A stretch of DNA of 64,000 bases from assembly GCF_000317225.1 (NCBI RefSeq), contig NZ_AJLL01000008.1, positions 1-64,000 on the forward strand, in the 5' to 3' direction. Positions 45,918 to 55,912 of the stretch are shown here, piece after piece; position 1 is the first letter of the stretch, and each line of letters begins with the position of its first letter. The notes beneath the pieces were generated by a model. The model ran no database searches, was not told the origin of the DNA, and was given only the letters and a program-made list of their open reading frames with translations. Made by a program: the position numbers and the translations under genes. The DNA comes from Fischerella thermalis PCC 7521. Its GTDB lineage: Bacteria; Cyanobacteriota; Cyanobacteriia; Cyanobacteriales; Nostocaceae.

Positions 45918-47492
45918 CTAATCTCCACTTCCTAATCTCTTTTCTTCCTCTTCTTCCATCAGTTCTGCATTCCCTTGCAAAGGTCTAACAACTCGTGCGA
46001 TCGCTTCTTGGATAAAAGCCTTCATAAATTCATCGCGGCGATTAAGTTGAAACTGACGCTGCACTACCTCCGTCATCCCGCCGTCGCCCCAATCTTGATC
46101 ATTACGAAAGTATTCAATAAAGCTTTTACCAGCGATGCGTGTCAGATACGCAGCTGTCACACCTTGAATTCCTCTACCGATAATAAAAGTACCGACATTG
46201 AGTTGCAAAGCTGTAGAAAGTAACTCCAATGCACCTTTAACAATCCCTAAACCGGCGATTGTTTTCGCCAGAGACAGCGCTAATTCCCGCCCCCGTTCCA
46301 TGTTTAATTCACAACCGTAAACTCTGCCAATTTCTACAACCATTTGGGCGTTGACAGCAGCTGTTGCCAGTAAATCTACCATGGGTAATGGTGTAACTGA
46401 CACCACTCCTGCACCAATCCACTGAAATCGTTCTACGATTTTGTCAGCTTGACGGCGACGTTGACTATCAATTAGTTTGCGCGCTTCTTCTCCTAGACGC
46501 AGCGATTGCAGAAGAATGTTATCTGCCACTAAATCTTCACCTTCTGCACGTAAAATTGCCGCCATTCGCCGCAGCAAGGGTATAATTTCTGGCTCTGGTT
46601 GGAACATTTCGCCAGTTTCTAGCTGGGCGGGTTGGGGATTGGCAGAAATTGCTACCACATCGCTAGCAGCAATAAACCCTCGTACTCTTTGCCGCAATCT
46701 AGCGAGGATGGCTTCTTTATCCTCTTCTGTGTACAGGTCTGTTTTATTTAGCACTAACAAAGAGCGTTTTCCGATTTCTGCTAAGGCTCGTAAAGGCTCA
46801 TATTCCGAGCGTCTGAGGTCATTATCTACTACAAATAACAGTAAATCTGCTGATGTTGCTAGTTCTCTGGCTAGCTGTTCTCTCTCAGTACCCGCTATGC
46901 CTGCTTCTAAGATTCCTGGCGTATCGGTAATTAAAATCTTGCGCTCTAAACCCCGTAAGCGCATACAATAGGTTTCTCCTGCGGTGGTAGTTCCCATGGG
47001 TGCATCTACTCTGCCTACCATACGTCCTAAAATCGCATTTACCAAAGAAGTTTTGCCAGCACTACCAGTACCAAACACCACGACTTGAATTTCACCTCGT
47101 TTGAGGTTGGCTTCAATTTCTCGCGATTTACTGAGTAAGGCTTGACGGGCGACTTCATCTTGAATTTGGGCTACTTGTTGCTTCACAGCTTGCAGGGTGG
47201 AAGAAGCTGCTTCTGATTTGGCGGCGGGGATTTGCACTTGTTGACGTTGTCTTTTGGTACGGCGCGATCGCGTCTCGCCAGCTTGAAGTACCAATACGTA
47301 ATAGACAAAGGCAGCAATTAAAGCACCAATTAAGACAACGATCAAAAACAGGAGTAAATTGCCCAAAAAGGGAGAATAGGACAACTGCCAATAAAGCCGT
47401 GACAGAGAGTCAATCAGCCACAGGCAAAGTCCCAAAATGACGATTAGACCGACAATAAGCGTAACGATACGCGACAGAGGCATGGATGGCAC
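45918..47492 (-). CDS. Membrane-anchored Era-like GTPase with DUF697 domain
   Basis: A 524-residue protein with two N-terminal membrane helices (about residues 8-28 and 40-68), a basic linker, an Era/Der-type GTPase domain and a C-terminal DUF697 domain. G1 is GTGSAGKTSLVNA (about residues 140-152), G3 ITDTPGILEAG and G4 LNKTD. The DUF697 part (about residues 355-480) has glycine-zipper helices that may touch the membrane. Such proteins are widespread in cyanobacteria and thought to act at the envelope, but the role is not established. The start is ATG 47492. It stands alone. Confidence 0.85.
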   Translation of the reverse strand: MPSMPLSRIVTLIVGLIVILGLCLWLIDSLSRLYWQLSYSPFLGNLLLFLIVVLIGALIAAFVYYVLVLQAGETRSRRTKRQRQQVQIPAAKSEAASSTLQAVKQQVAQIQDEVARQALLSKSREIEANLKRGEIQVVVFGTGSAGKTSLVNAILGRMVGRVDAPMGTTTAGETYCMRLRGLERKILITDTPGILEAGIAGTEREQLARELATSADLLLFVVDNDLRRSEYEPLRALAEIGKRSLLVLNKTDLYTEEDKEAILARLRQRVRGFIAASDVVAISANPQPAQLETGEMFQPEPEIIPLLRRMAAILRAEGEDLVADNILLQSLRLGEEARKLIDSQRRRQADKIVERFQWIGAGVVSVTPLPMVDLLATAAVNAQMVVEIGRVYGCELNMERGRELALSLAKTIAGLGIVKGALELLSTALQLNVGTFIIGRGIQGVTAAYLTRIAGKSFIEYFRNDQDWGDGGMTEVVQRQFQLNRRDEFMKAFIQEAIARVVRPLQGNAELMEEEEEKRLGSGD

Positions 47493-47740
47493 AGGCTAAA
47501 AAAGGCAGAAGGCAAATTCAGTTGTCAGTTAGCAGTTAGCAATTGATCACTGTTTACTGTTCACTGATTTCATCCTGCTTCTAATATTAATAGTTTCAGT
47601 ATTTTTCACCAGGGTCGAGAGAAGTATGTTTTGATAAACTGAGAAAAATCTACATATTAAATTTATACTTAGCTGCTAATAACAAGATTTTTTTATGCTA
47701 GAAATCCGCCAGATGGAAAACTGCAACATCTTACTAGATC

Positions 47741-49456
47741 ATGATCCCCTTATCTGAATTAAAACATTTGCCAGAGCATTACTACAACCTGGTTAAACGA
47801 GTGTTCCATCAGCTCAGTATTCGACAAAAAATTATTCTTGGATATGGTCTTTCCCTGGGAGTTGCAGTTTTAGGAACAACAGCGGGACTGTTGATTGGTA
47901 GAAATCACTACCAACAAGCCAGATATCAAATGATCATGGCGGATGAAGAAAGTCATTTATTTAGTACCCTTCAAGGAGAGCTGTTAGAAATCCAGTCCTA
48001 CCAGCAAGGAATTGTACCTTTTTTGAATCAAAAGCCAAGGCTGCTACAGGAAGCTTCTGAGTTAAAAACTAATGTAGCAGAAGCTGAAAAGTTATTTTCT
48101 CAGTTGGAGGAATTTAGTCGAAGTAGATCACAAGCAGATTTACTGGCATTACTAAAAAAGTATGATGGTACTGTCAGCCTTTATTTCCAGCAGTTGAGGA
48201 CACTTCTAGATCAGATTTCGTCACTAGTTTCTAGCCCCCAGGAAGCGCCAAAAGCACAAGAATTAATTCTGCAATTTAGCCGCAGTACAACTGCACTTGA
48301 TTTTTATGAATTTAGCCAGGAGTTAAACAAAATTGCCAAAACAGTTCGCGATCGCCAAGAAGAAGCTGATCAAGCCCAAAATCAAGCATCAGTACTGCAA
48401 GCTCTAATTATTATTAGTAGCATTTTACTATCAACTGCGATCGCTGCCACTTTGGCTATCTACACAAGTTATATCATTGTACGTCCCTTGCAAACCCTCA
48501 ATTTTGTTGCCCAAAAAGTCACCCAAGAAAACAATTTTGACTTGCGAGTATCCGTGACAACAAAAGATGAAGTCGGTACTCTCGCTGATTCTCTTAATCA
48601 GTTGATCCAACAAGTAAAATATCTTTTAAAAGAACAAAAAGCTGAGGCTGAAGCACGACTCATTCAAAGCGAAAAGCTATCTAGCTTAGGTAGAATGATT
48701 GCTGGTATTGCTCATGAAATCAATAATCCCATAAATTTTATCTATGGTAATTTAAGCAGTGCCAAAACCTATATAAACGACTTATTTGACTTATTGCAAA
48801 CATATAAAGTTGAATTTCCCGATCCTAACCCAGCAATAGAAGCGAAAAAAGAAGATATTGACTTTGAATTTATCGCAGAGGATTTACCAAAACTCATCAA
48901 TTCAATCGAATTTGGGGCAGAAAGGACACGAGAAATCATCCGGAGTTTAAAGGATTTTTCTCGTTTGGATAACTGTGAAGCTCAGTCGGTTAATTTACAT
49001 ACTTGTATAGACAGTACACTATTAATTCTGCAACATCGTCTGAAAAAAGGTATTCAAGTTATTTGCAATTATGGAGATATTCAATCTGTTAGAGGTTATA
49101 CGGGTTTACTCTATCAAGTATTTATGAACTTGTTAATCAATGCCATTGATGCTTTAGAAGAAAAAGTTGCTCAAGATAGACAATTTGTACCCGTGATTAC
49201 TATTAACACAGAATCCATGAATAGTGATTGGGTTGTAGTGCGAATAGCGGATAATGGCCCTGGTATTACTATAGAAAATCAAGATAAAATATTTGACACT
49301 TTCTTTACAACAAAACCACGAGGTATTGGTACTGGTTTAGGTTTAGCGATTACTCATCAGATAGTTGTCGAAAAACACGGTGGTCAGCTGACTTTTAATT
49401 CCGCATTAAACGTGGGAACGGAATTTAGGGTGATTTTGCCAGTTGCGAGAGGGTAG
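47741..49456 (+). CDS. HAMP-domain sensor histidine kinase
   Basis: A 571-residue sensor kinase: a first membrane helix (about residues 31-51), a periplasmic helical domain of about 165 residues, a second membrane helix (about 220-245), a HAMP domain (VRPLQTLNFVAQKV... about 248-300), a short coiled coil and a kinase core. The H-box is AGIAHEINNPINFIYGN, the N-box FMNLLINAIDAL, G1 DNGPGI, and G2 GTGLGLAITHQI. Its HisKA is of the long-loop cyanobacterial type with an insertion after the H-box. No response regulator is adjacent. The start is ATG 47741. Confidence 0.92.
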   Translation: MIPLSELKHLPEHYYNLVKRVFHQLSIRQKIILGYGLSLGVAVLGTTAGLLIGRNHYQQARYQMIMADEESHLFSTLQGELLEIQSYQQGIVPFLNQKPRLLQEASELKTNVAEAEKLFSQLEEFSRSRSQADLLALLKKYDGTVSLYFQQLRTLLDQISSLVSSPQEAPKAQELILQFSRSTTALDFYEFSQELNKIAKTVRDRQEEADQAQNQASVLQALIIISSILLSTAIAATLAIYTSYIIVRPLQTLNFVAQKVTQENNFDLRVSVTTKDEVGTLADSLNQLIQQVKYLLKEQKAEAEARLIQSEKLSSLGRMIAGIAHEINNPINFIYGNLSSAKTYINDLFDLLQTYKVEFPDPNPAIEAKKEDIDFEFIAEDLPKLINSIEFGAERTREIIRSLKDFSRLDNCEAQSVNLHTCIDSTLLILQHRLKKGIQVICNYGDIQSVRGYTGLLYQVFMNLLINAIDALEEKVAQDRQFVPVITINTESMNSDWVVVRIADNGPGITIENQDKIFDTFFTTKPRGIGTGLGLAITHQIVVEKHGGQLTFNSALNVGTEFRVILPVARG

Positions 49457-49558
49457 AGGTGGGGAGTGTGGGGAGTGTGGGTAAAAGTAATTCAAAATTC
49501 AAAATTAAATGTTCCCTATTCCCTGCTGTCAAGAGTTCGCTATTGCCTATTGCCTAAT

Positions 49559-50905
49559 TTACAATTTTTCCATCAAACATTCTGCAATCCGCTTTGCTGC
49601 ACCTGCTTTACCCATCCTTCGCAGGCCATTTTCGGCAATGACATGCAATTTATCTGGGTTGGCAAAAAGCGATCGCACTGCTTGGGCAACTTCATGGGGT
49701 TCTTCTACTAAAATGACGCTTGGCCCCAAAAGCCGACTTTGGGTTTGTGCAAACTTGGGGTTAAACTGCGGCCCTTTTCCTGGCATAGTGATTGCTGGTT
49801 TACCCAAACCAACAAATTGTTCTGTTGCTGTTCCTGCCATTGCGATCGCGATATCTGCCATATGCAGGCAGTCGTTGTAAGCTTTTTGTGTCAAGATAAA
49901 ATATGCATTTTTTTGGTAAAAAGTCAATGCACTGTCATCAGGAATTGTCACAGGGCAATCTGGGTGAGGATACCAACCGTGAGATTGGAGAATTTGGTGC
50001 ATACTAGCAAAGTGTAAACTAGGAGCGATCGCACCTAAAAATACAAATTTGTCCCAATCATGCGTCTGCTGCATATCTATTAATGCAGACACTGCAAGTA
50101 AAATTTTCTGCCAGTTAGCGTAAGCTTCTGGAGGGCGTGAACCTGGTAGAAGAGTGATAATTAGCGGTCTACCCAATTCTCGTTTTTCGCTATCAATACT
50201 ATAAAATCGTGCTGTAGGAAAGGTTGGTTCTAAACCATCCATCATAGGATTTCCCATATCAAAGACGGGAATAGGCCACTTTTGTAATATCTTCGTTGTT
50301 AACGAATCCCTGGGAAATACTGCCTTACAACGGTAATGGCTCATTAACCAACGTTCCCAAGGATGGTAAACTGAACCAGAAAAATGCCCCAAGTGCGCCA
50401 GTGGATGATCGCGTTTTAATAATCCCTGTTCATCCCGTACATGGTACTCTGATTTTGCTGTGCCTACAAAAGCATATTTAGTACCACTCATCCAAGCAAA
50501 AAATAACGGCAAAAGATCCCCCACAGCTAAGATGGCGTGATTTTTGCCAGATTTTTCTTGAGAATTGACCCAACTGCGGATAGTTAGAATTTGGTCAAAA
50601 GTCAGTTGTATTAGTCCCCCACCCATATCACGTAGAAACTGCCATCCGTCCATGTAAATAAATCCACCAGAAGGCATGGCACGTACTGAACCAATCAGGG
50701 GAATATTTAACTTTTGGTAGGCGTATCCTTCACCTACCAAAGGCAGAGCAAAAATGTCTGGTGGGTGCACCTGCTGCTGAAGTTCCTGTACAATCCGGAC
50801 TGCGATCGCATCTTCTCCATGACCATTGCTCAAAACTAACAACCGCAGGTGAGAATTTGTTTCTTGGATTTGAGAGTTAGGGGTTAAAGGGGACACTTCA
50901 CTCAT
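49559..50905 (-). CDS. Lipid-A-disaccharide synthase-related protein
   Basis: A 448-residue protein of the LpxB-like/COG4370 group found in cyanobacteria. It has the GT-B pattern: LRLLVLSNGHGEDAIAVRIVQ at the N-terminus, a central VGDLLPLF and, in the C-terminal half, DIAIAMAGTATEQFVGLGKPAITMPGKGPQF, the nucleotide-sugar site motif. Whether it makes lipid A disaccharide or acts on another glycolipid is not known for this subgroup; true LpxB is about 380 residues. The start is ATG 50905. It converges on the histidine kinase gene. Confidence 0.85.
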   Translation of the reverse strand: MSEVSPLTPNSQIQETNSHLRLLVLSNGHGEDAIAVRIVQELQQQVHPPDIFALPLVGEGYAYQKLNIPLIGSVRAMPSGGFIYMDGWQFLRDMGGGLIQLTFDQILTIRSWVNSQEKSGKNHAILAVGDLLPLFFAWMSGTKYAFVGTAKSEYHVRDEQGLLKRDHPLAHLGHFSGSVYHPWERWLMSHYRCKAVFPRDSLTTKILQKWPIPVFDMGNPMMDGLEPTFPTARFYSIDSEKRELGRPLIITLLPGSRPPEAYANWQKILLAVSALIDMQQTHDWDKFVFLGAIAPSLHFASMHQILQSHGWYPHPDCPVTIPDDSALTFYQKNAYFILTQKAYNDCLHMADIAIAMAGTATEQFVGLGKPAITMPGKGPQFNPKFAQTQSRLLGPSVILVEEPHEVAQAVRSLFANPDKLHVIAENGLRRMGKAGAAKRIAECLMEKL

Positions 50906-51051
50906 AAGTAGACAGCAACAGGCAAAAGCTAGATTATTTTACATGTTATTTGATCAGGTTAATAAATACACAAAAAACTCATCAACTTGAGCCAGGCTAC
51001 TCTTTTTGGGATGATGAAGTCTATGTCATATTTAAACATTAATTGCTGAGT

Positions 51052-51756
51052 ATGCTATCTACTACCTTAGGAATCAGCCCGTCCGTCGGAAATTTAATCG
51101 TAACTGTGCTGACTTTTATTTATGTTTTTGGGTTAGTAGCGTTGATGAATTTCTGCGTTACTCGTTTTGGTCTACCTCAGGATATTAGTCGCAAAATTAC
51201 ACATATTGGTGCTGGTTCCATCATTATATTTTTGCCATTGTATAGTGACTTACATTGGTCAAAATACCTGAATATTTTAATTATGTTTGTGTGGCTAATC
51301 CTTTTAGTACAAAAAGGTTTTTTTGCTGAGCCTAATGATGAGGCTGTCAAAACCATGACTCGTACAGGTGATAGAGGTGAATTACTCAAAGGGCCACTTT
51401 ATTTTGTAGTTGTAGCTATTATTTGTGGAACTTTATTTTACAAAACTTTTCCTGGGATTGTTGCTATGGCCTGTTTGGGTTGGGGAGATGGTTTTGCACC
51501 AATTATTGGCTCAAGATATGGTAGATGGAAATATGAAATATTCAGCAATAAAACAGTGGAAGGAAGCCTGGCAATGTTTATTTTTGCTTTTGCTGCTAGT
51601 ATATTTTTTGTGTGGCTAATTATTCCCAGCAATTTTAATATTAGTCGGATTTTCATAGTTGCTCTTGTTGCAGTTTTGGTGGAAGGATGTAGTCCAAAAG
51701 AAATAGATAATCTTTTAATTCCAGCTACAGTTATTGCAACAACAAGTTTGGTTTGA
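51052..51756 (+). CDS. Phytol/dolichol kinase-like (VTE5/SEC59 type) membrane protein
   Basis: A 234-residue membrane protein with about six helices, of the diacylglycerol/polyprenol kinase family (CTP-dependent). The conserved C-terminal motif GWGDGFAPIIGSRYGRWKYE (about residues 140-160), followed by NKTVEGSLAMFIF, matches the VTE5/DGK1 signature; DISRKITHIGAGS is typical of the N-terminal half. Phytol kinase feeds tocopherol synthesis from free phytol, but dolichol or polyprenol substrates are equally possible. I use ATG 51052; TTG 51043 lies three codons upstream. Confidence 0.88.
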   Translation: MLSTTLGISPSVGNLIVTVLTFIYVFGLVALMNFCVTRFGLPQDISRKITHIGAGSIIIFLPLYSDLHWSKYLNILIMFVWLILLVQKGFFAEPNDEAVKTMTRTGDRGELLKGPLYFVVVAIICGTLFYKTFPGIVAMACLGWGDGFAPIIGSRYGRWKYEIFSNKTVEGSLAMFIFAFAASIFFVWLIIPSNFNISRIFIVALVAVLVEGCSPKEIDNLLIPATVIATTSLV

Positions 51757-51778
51757 TTTCAATTAGGAATATGAGAGG

Positions 51779-51897
51779 TTGCACCAGATTTTCACAGGGG
51801 CTAATAGCTAAAGTTAGATTTATCTGACTAACAAAGTCTTTTAGTCCGTTGGAAACGGACTTGTGCTATTAGCATTGGAATTTATTCCAAGGCGGGA
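51779..51897. repeat. Two-hairpin dispersed element, copy 2 (three-way junction)
   Basis: AGTCCGTT/AACGGACT (51843-51861) and TTGGAA/TTCCAA (51875-51890) are hairpins corresponding to the two of copy 1. In addition GCTAATAGC (51800-51808) and GCTATTAGC (51865-51873) are exact complements that enclose two hairpins: AGTTAGAT/ATCTGACT (51812-51829) and the AGTCCGTT one. The result is a three-way junction. Confidence 0.8.
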
Positions 51898-51902
51898 TAT
51901 GG

Positions 51903-52772
51903 CTAAACTAATTTCTCTAATTCTGCTCTCAAAGATAGAGGTTGATACCCTAATGCAAAAGCTTTAGAACTGTCTAAGGAAACATCACGGGGTCTGGGGG
52001 CAGCCATTTTTACATCTTGTTGTCGACAAGCTTTTAATCCAGTAGTAGGTAATTGAAATATTTCTACTAGTAAACATCCAAAATCATAGCGAGAAATTCT
52101 TTCTTGACCACCCAAGTGAATTATTCCTTGTACTTTTTCTAATGCTAGTAACAGTCCTTTGGCTGCGGTAGTGGCACTTACTGGTGTACGAAATTCATCT
52201 AGAAATAATTTTAGTTCTTTGCCCTCTTGCAGAGTTTTGATGAACGGCTGTATAAAGCTGGTAGCAGTGGGTGTGGCTGCACCAAACATTAATGGCATTC
52301 TACACACAGCAGTCATCGGATAGCGTTCTAACATTCCCACTTCTGCCATCACTTTTTGCTCACCGTATCTATTTACAGGACATACGGGATCTGTTTCTCG
52401 ATAAGGAGGATTTAAGCCATCAAAAACAAGGTCGGTAGATGTAAACACGCAAGGAATAGAAGCATCTGCACACAAATCAGCAATGTTTTGGGAGACTATG
52501 ACATTAGTTGCGTAAGATTCCTCAGGATGATTTTGGCAATAATTAGGTTGTGATTGTGCTGCGGTATGAATGACTGCGGCTGGCTGAATTTCATTAAATA
52601 TCTGTTTTAATTCCTGAAAGTTTGTTAAATTGACTTTCTGCAATTTGGTATTGGGAATTTCTACAGCATGAGTCAAGTAGGTTCCATAGACTTCCCAATC
52701 TAGATTTGCCAATTGGCAAAGATGCCAACCTAAAAATCCACTAGCTCCAGTAACTAATAGTTTGTGCATCAT
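51903..52772 (-). CDS. RmlD-like SDR (dTDP-4-dehydrorhamnose reductase family)
   Basis: A 289-residue extended short-chain dehydrogenase. The NAD(P) site GASGFLGWHL is at residues 9-18, the catalytic pattern STDLVFDG with YGEQK (Tyr-xxx-Lys) follows, and the RmlD-type FRTPVSATTAAKG is near residue 195. The enzyme probably reduces or epimerises a nucleotide sugar for cell-surface polysaccharide, but the usual RmlA-B-C genes are not adjacent, so the substrate is open. The start is MMHK at 52772, with the second ATG at 52769 equally likely. Confidence 0.85.
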   Translation of the reverse strand: MMHKLLVTGASGFLGWHLCQLANLDWEVYGTYLTHAVEIPNTKLQKVNLTNFQELKQIFNEIQPAAVIHTAAQSQPNYCQNHPEESYATNVIVSQNIADLCADASIPCVFTSTDLVFDGLNPPYRETDPVCPVNRYGEQKVMAEVGMLERYPMTAVCRMPLMFGAATPTATSFIQPFIKTLQEGKELKLFLDEFRTPVSATTAAKGLLLALEKVQGIIHLGGQERISRYDFGCLLVEIFQLPTTGLKACRQQDVKMAAPRPRDVSLDSSKAFALGYQPLSLRAELEKLV

Positions 52773-52811
52773 GAAAATCTCACGCTATTCAGGCAGAGAA
52801 TAACATGAAAT

Positions 52812-53372
52812 TTACGTCCTTACGTCTTCATAAATATCTGCGATCGCTATTTCTAAGCCTACCGAAGATAATTGTAGATTATCTTCTTTTCCTAGTTCTT
52901 CCACAAACCAATTATTTTGATTGTTTTTGCGGTAGACTTCAACCTTAATTTCCGATTCTGAAACTAAAACGTATTCTTGTAAGTTTTGTAATTGCCGATA
53001 ATTCATCAACTTTTCATTACGATGAATACGTTCCGTTGCCGATGAAAATACTTCCACTATCAAACAAGGTTGACTTTTATAAAATTTTTCTCGATCTTGA
53101 GGGTTACAGGTGACAGAGATATTTGGATAATAAAAAATGTTTAAATTAGGGATTCTAATCTTCATCTCTGATGAATAAACTCGATAGTCTGTACAAAACA
53201 AATGTGTACGTAATCGAGTCAATATGTTGCTAGTAATGACTTTACTTTTATTACTATCTTCTCGCATTGGATAGACTTGACCCGCAAGATATTCGTGACG
53301 AATGCGGCTTTCTAGTTCAAATTGCAAATACTCTTCAACGCTGAGATTCAAAAATTTGCTGTGAGTATACAT
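52812..53372 (-). CDS. Uma2 family endonuclease-like protein (DUF820)
   Basis: A 186-residue protein of the Uma2/DUF820 family, PD-(D/E)XK-fold proteins that occur in many copies in cyanobacteria. The N-terminal YLQFELESRIRHEYLAGQVYPM, the central FYYPNISVTCNPQDREKFY and LIVEVFSSATERIHRNEK (the E-x-E/K catalytic region) are typical. The biological role and any nuclease activity are unproven for most members. The start is ATG 53372. It stands alone and may be a mobile-type gene given its spread in these genomes. Confidence 0.9.
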   Translation of the reverse strand: MYTHSKFLNLSVEEYLQFELESRIRHEYLAGQVYPMREDSNKSKVITSNILTRLRTHLFCTDYRVYSSEMKIRIPNLNIFYYPNISVTCNPQDREKFYKSQPCLIVEVFSSATERIHRNEKLMNYRQLQNLQEYVLVSESEIKVEVYRKNNQNNWFVEELGKEDNLQLSSVGLEIAIADIYEDVRT

Positions 53373-53873
53373 ACTCGGAGACTATGTAAATTTACTAAGT
53401 TAAGTTGTCAGAATTTTTTTGAAATCAGCACCCTTGGTTGGAATATCAAACTCTGTTGATAGCCATGACTTTGTAGACGTCGTAGCAACCACACTAACGA
53501 AGTCATATCAGATACTTTTGTTCTTCATAGTGAAAATAGCTTGATACTAAGCTAATATCACCCAGTTACTATCTTAAAGTATTACCCTATCAGAACGCTT
53601 ACGTCTACAGAATCAATTGTTACAATTAAACAAATTTTCTTAGATACAAATAGTTATAAAGTTAAAAACTTTTACATAAATTAACTTTTAGCGATTTTCA
53701 AATTCTCTTTTTCTCCTTTTCTTGGCGTACTTGGCGGTTTATTACTCTGCCCCAAAAATTTGCCTTGCCAAACTACTAGTTGTTCACCACATTGATTTTT
53801 ATAACTTATGTGGTCGAGTACTACCAGTATTCTCAGTAGCAGTCATATTTTATACCTCAGATTTTTTACTTAA
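53373..53873. other. Intergenic region without recognised gene
   Basis: About 500 bases, AT-rich, partly repetitive (CTTTTCTTGGCGTACTTGGCGG resembles other dispersed short repeats). No convincing coding frame or RNA. Confidence 0.45.
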
Positions 53874-54872
53874 TTAAATTGTTTCTAGCACTGACCAAAT
53901 TTCTTGTAGCATTGGCTCTAAACCAGTACCAGTAACAGCAGAAATTAAGAATACTGGGGCGTGGGAAAGATGATTAAGTTGTGTTGCTAATGCCTCTAAA
54001 TCCACACTTTCCTTATCTACGGCGTCGATTTTGTTGAGAGCTAAAATTTGTGGACGATCTGATAAACCCCTGCCATAATCATGCAATTCTTGTTGAATGA
54101 TTTTATAGTCTGCGATCGCATCTTCACTAGTTGCATCAATTAAGTGCAACAGCACTCGCGTACGTTCAATATGGCGTAGGAAATCATATCCCAACCCCGC
54201 CCCTTGAGAAGCACCTGCAATTAATCCTGGAATGTCGGCAAAAACTGTACCATCACCATTGGGTTTACGCACCACACCCAGATTTGGCACAAGAGTAGTG
54301 AAGGGATAGTCAGCAATTTTGGGGCGTGCTGCTGATAAAGCAGATATTAGAGTAGATTTTCCAGCATTTGGTAAACCAATAATCCCTACTTCTGCCAGAA
54401 GTTTTAACTCCAAACGCAGCTGCTTAACTTCTCCTGGTAACCCTGGTAAAGCATACTCTGGGGCGCGATTACGGTTACTCAAAAAATACTGATTACCCAG
54501 TCCACCTTTACCACCTTTAGCAACTAGCAACTCTTGCCCAGGTTCTACCAAATCCCCCAGTATTTCCTCTGTTTCGGCATCATAAACTACCGTACCGCAG
54601 GGAACTTCGATCACCAAATCCTTGCCATTTGCCCCGGTGCGATTATTTGGACCACCGCGGGAACCATTTTCTGCTTGGAAACGATGGTTGTATCTGAAGT
54701 CAAGTAAGGTTTGCAGACTTTCTACAGCACGTAAAAGCACCGAACCGCCTTTTCCACCATTACCGCCAGATGGACCACCTGCTGGTACATACTTTTCTCG
54801 TCGGAAAGCGACGATCCCATCGCCTCCCTTACCTGCTGCTACTTCAATTTCTGCTTGATCAATGAATTGCAT
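53874..54872 (-). CDS. obg: Obg/CgtA-family GTPase
   Basis: A 332-residue GTPase acting in large-subunit ribosome assembly and stress control. The glycine-rich Obg fold ([19 protein letters not shown], with [15 protein letters not shown]) is followed by the GTPase domain: G1 [12 protein letters not shown]3 DIPGLI, G4 NKID and the G5 region. It lacks the C-terminal OCT extension found in some homologues, which is normal for cyanobacteria. The start is ATG 54872. Upstream spacer shows GGGTAATGGGTAATGGG heptamer repeats. Confidence 0.96.
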   Translation of the reverse strand: MQFIDQAEIEVAAGKGGDGIVAFRREKYVPAGGPSGGNGGKGGSVLLRAVESLQTLLDFRYNHRFQAENGSRGGPNNRTGANGKDLVIEVPCGTVVYDAETEEILGDLVEPGQELLVAKGGKGGLGNQYFLSNRNRAPEYALPGLPGEVKQLRLELKLLAEVGIIGLPNAGKSTLISALSAARPKIADYPFTTLVPNLGVVRKPNGDGTVFADIPGLIAGASQGAGLGYDFLRHIERTRVLLHLIDATSEDAIADYKIIQQELHDYGRGLSDRPQILALNKIDAVDKESVDLEALATQLNHLSHAPVFLISAVTGTGLEPMLQEIWSVLETI

Positions 54873-54969
54873 AAATGGGTAATGGGTAATGGGTCATTGT
54901 TATTAGCCATCAAGCACTAACAATTAACCACTAACTACTAACTAATAACTACTAAACCTAAACCATTAA

Positions 54970-55662
54970 CTAAATATATTCCGAAACATCCTCACCACAT
55001 TCATCTGCTAAATAGGAGAGGGCGCGGAAACGTAAGCCGACTAGCTGATCATAAAGCGGATTAAGTTTACACAACGGTGGGATATGCACGATTTTGCGTC
55101 CAAATAGCTTCACATCACGCTCAAATGGACACTGGGAAGGAATCATTTTGCATAAAAAGCGTGCAACTCTGGGATCTTGGATGTCTAGTCCATCTAGCCA
55201 GTCGCGAACTGGCTGTAATGCGTCAAGTTGACGCTTTGTAGGTGCGATAACTAAAGGAGTCTCTAACTGCTGTTCTACTGGCTCTGTGGGATGAAATTCT
55301 AAAGTATGACGCAGAGCCTCAAGTAAGTTCTCCGGTTCTCCCAAAGCCTTACACAACTCATGTAGAAGATAATCTTCACTTTTAGAATATGTACCATCAG
55401 CGATCGCCACCATCACAGCTGTACGTAAGAAATTTTCTGCTGCTGGCGTACCGCGACCTAAAACAGTAGCCAATTCCTCTGGTTCAATAACATCTAAAGA
55501 CTCTAAGTTGGTCTCAGGAGCCAGTTTATCCTTGGTGATGCTGGCAATTAATTCTTGTTCTTGGTCGTCAAAGTCACCATCTGCCCAAGCAATAGTCAGT
55601 AATCCACGCAGCCATGCTGCTATTTGTTCACTACTGTAGGGAGATTGAACGGCACTTGTCAT
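54970..55662 (-). CDS. TerB-like domain fused to Mo-dependent nitrogenase C-terminal family domain
   Basis: A 230-residue protein. Residues about 10-110 resemble TerB (tellurite-resistance/metal-sensing helical domain: WLRGLLTIAWADGDFDDQEQELI), and residues about 145-230 match the Mo-dependent nitrogenase C-terminal family (Mo-nitro_C), with RFLCKMIPSQCPFERDVKLF and CKLNPLYDQLVGLRFRALSYL. The latter family occurs in nitrogen-fixing and other cyanobacteria, but its role is not known, and despite its name it is no nitrogenase. No nif gene is nearby. The start is ATG 55662. Confidence 0.85.
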   Translation of the reverse strand: MTSAVQSPYSSEQIAAWLRGLLTIAWADGDFDDQEQELIASITKDKLAPETNLESLDVIEPEELATVLGRGTPAAENFLRTAVMVAIADGTYSKSEDYLLHELCKALGEPENLLEALRHTLEFHPTEPVEQQLETPLVIAPTKRQLDALQPVRDWLDGLDIQDPRVARFLCKMIPSQCPFERDVKLFGRKIVHIPPLCKLNPLYDQLVGLRFRALSYLADECGEDVSEYI

Positions 55663-55912
55663 AAACTCACGCCTCTAGCTTTTCCCAAATCCATACTAGT
55701 ACAAGAAGGCATGAGGCTGAAGACAGCATAAACTTTTCAAGTATTTTATATGGTAATTTTATTTACAATTTTAAATTTTCTTATGTCTAACCCTCTCTTT
55801 ATCGTTTTTTGTTGTGTTAAGATTATTGAGAATTTTTTTAATTAAGCTCTCTAAAAAGGGTTAGTTACAGGTTGAGTCCCAAGAATATCAAGATTAAATC
55901 AAAGGTATAAAA

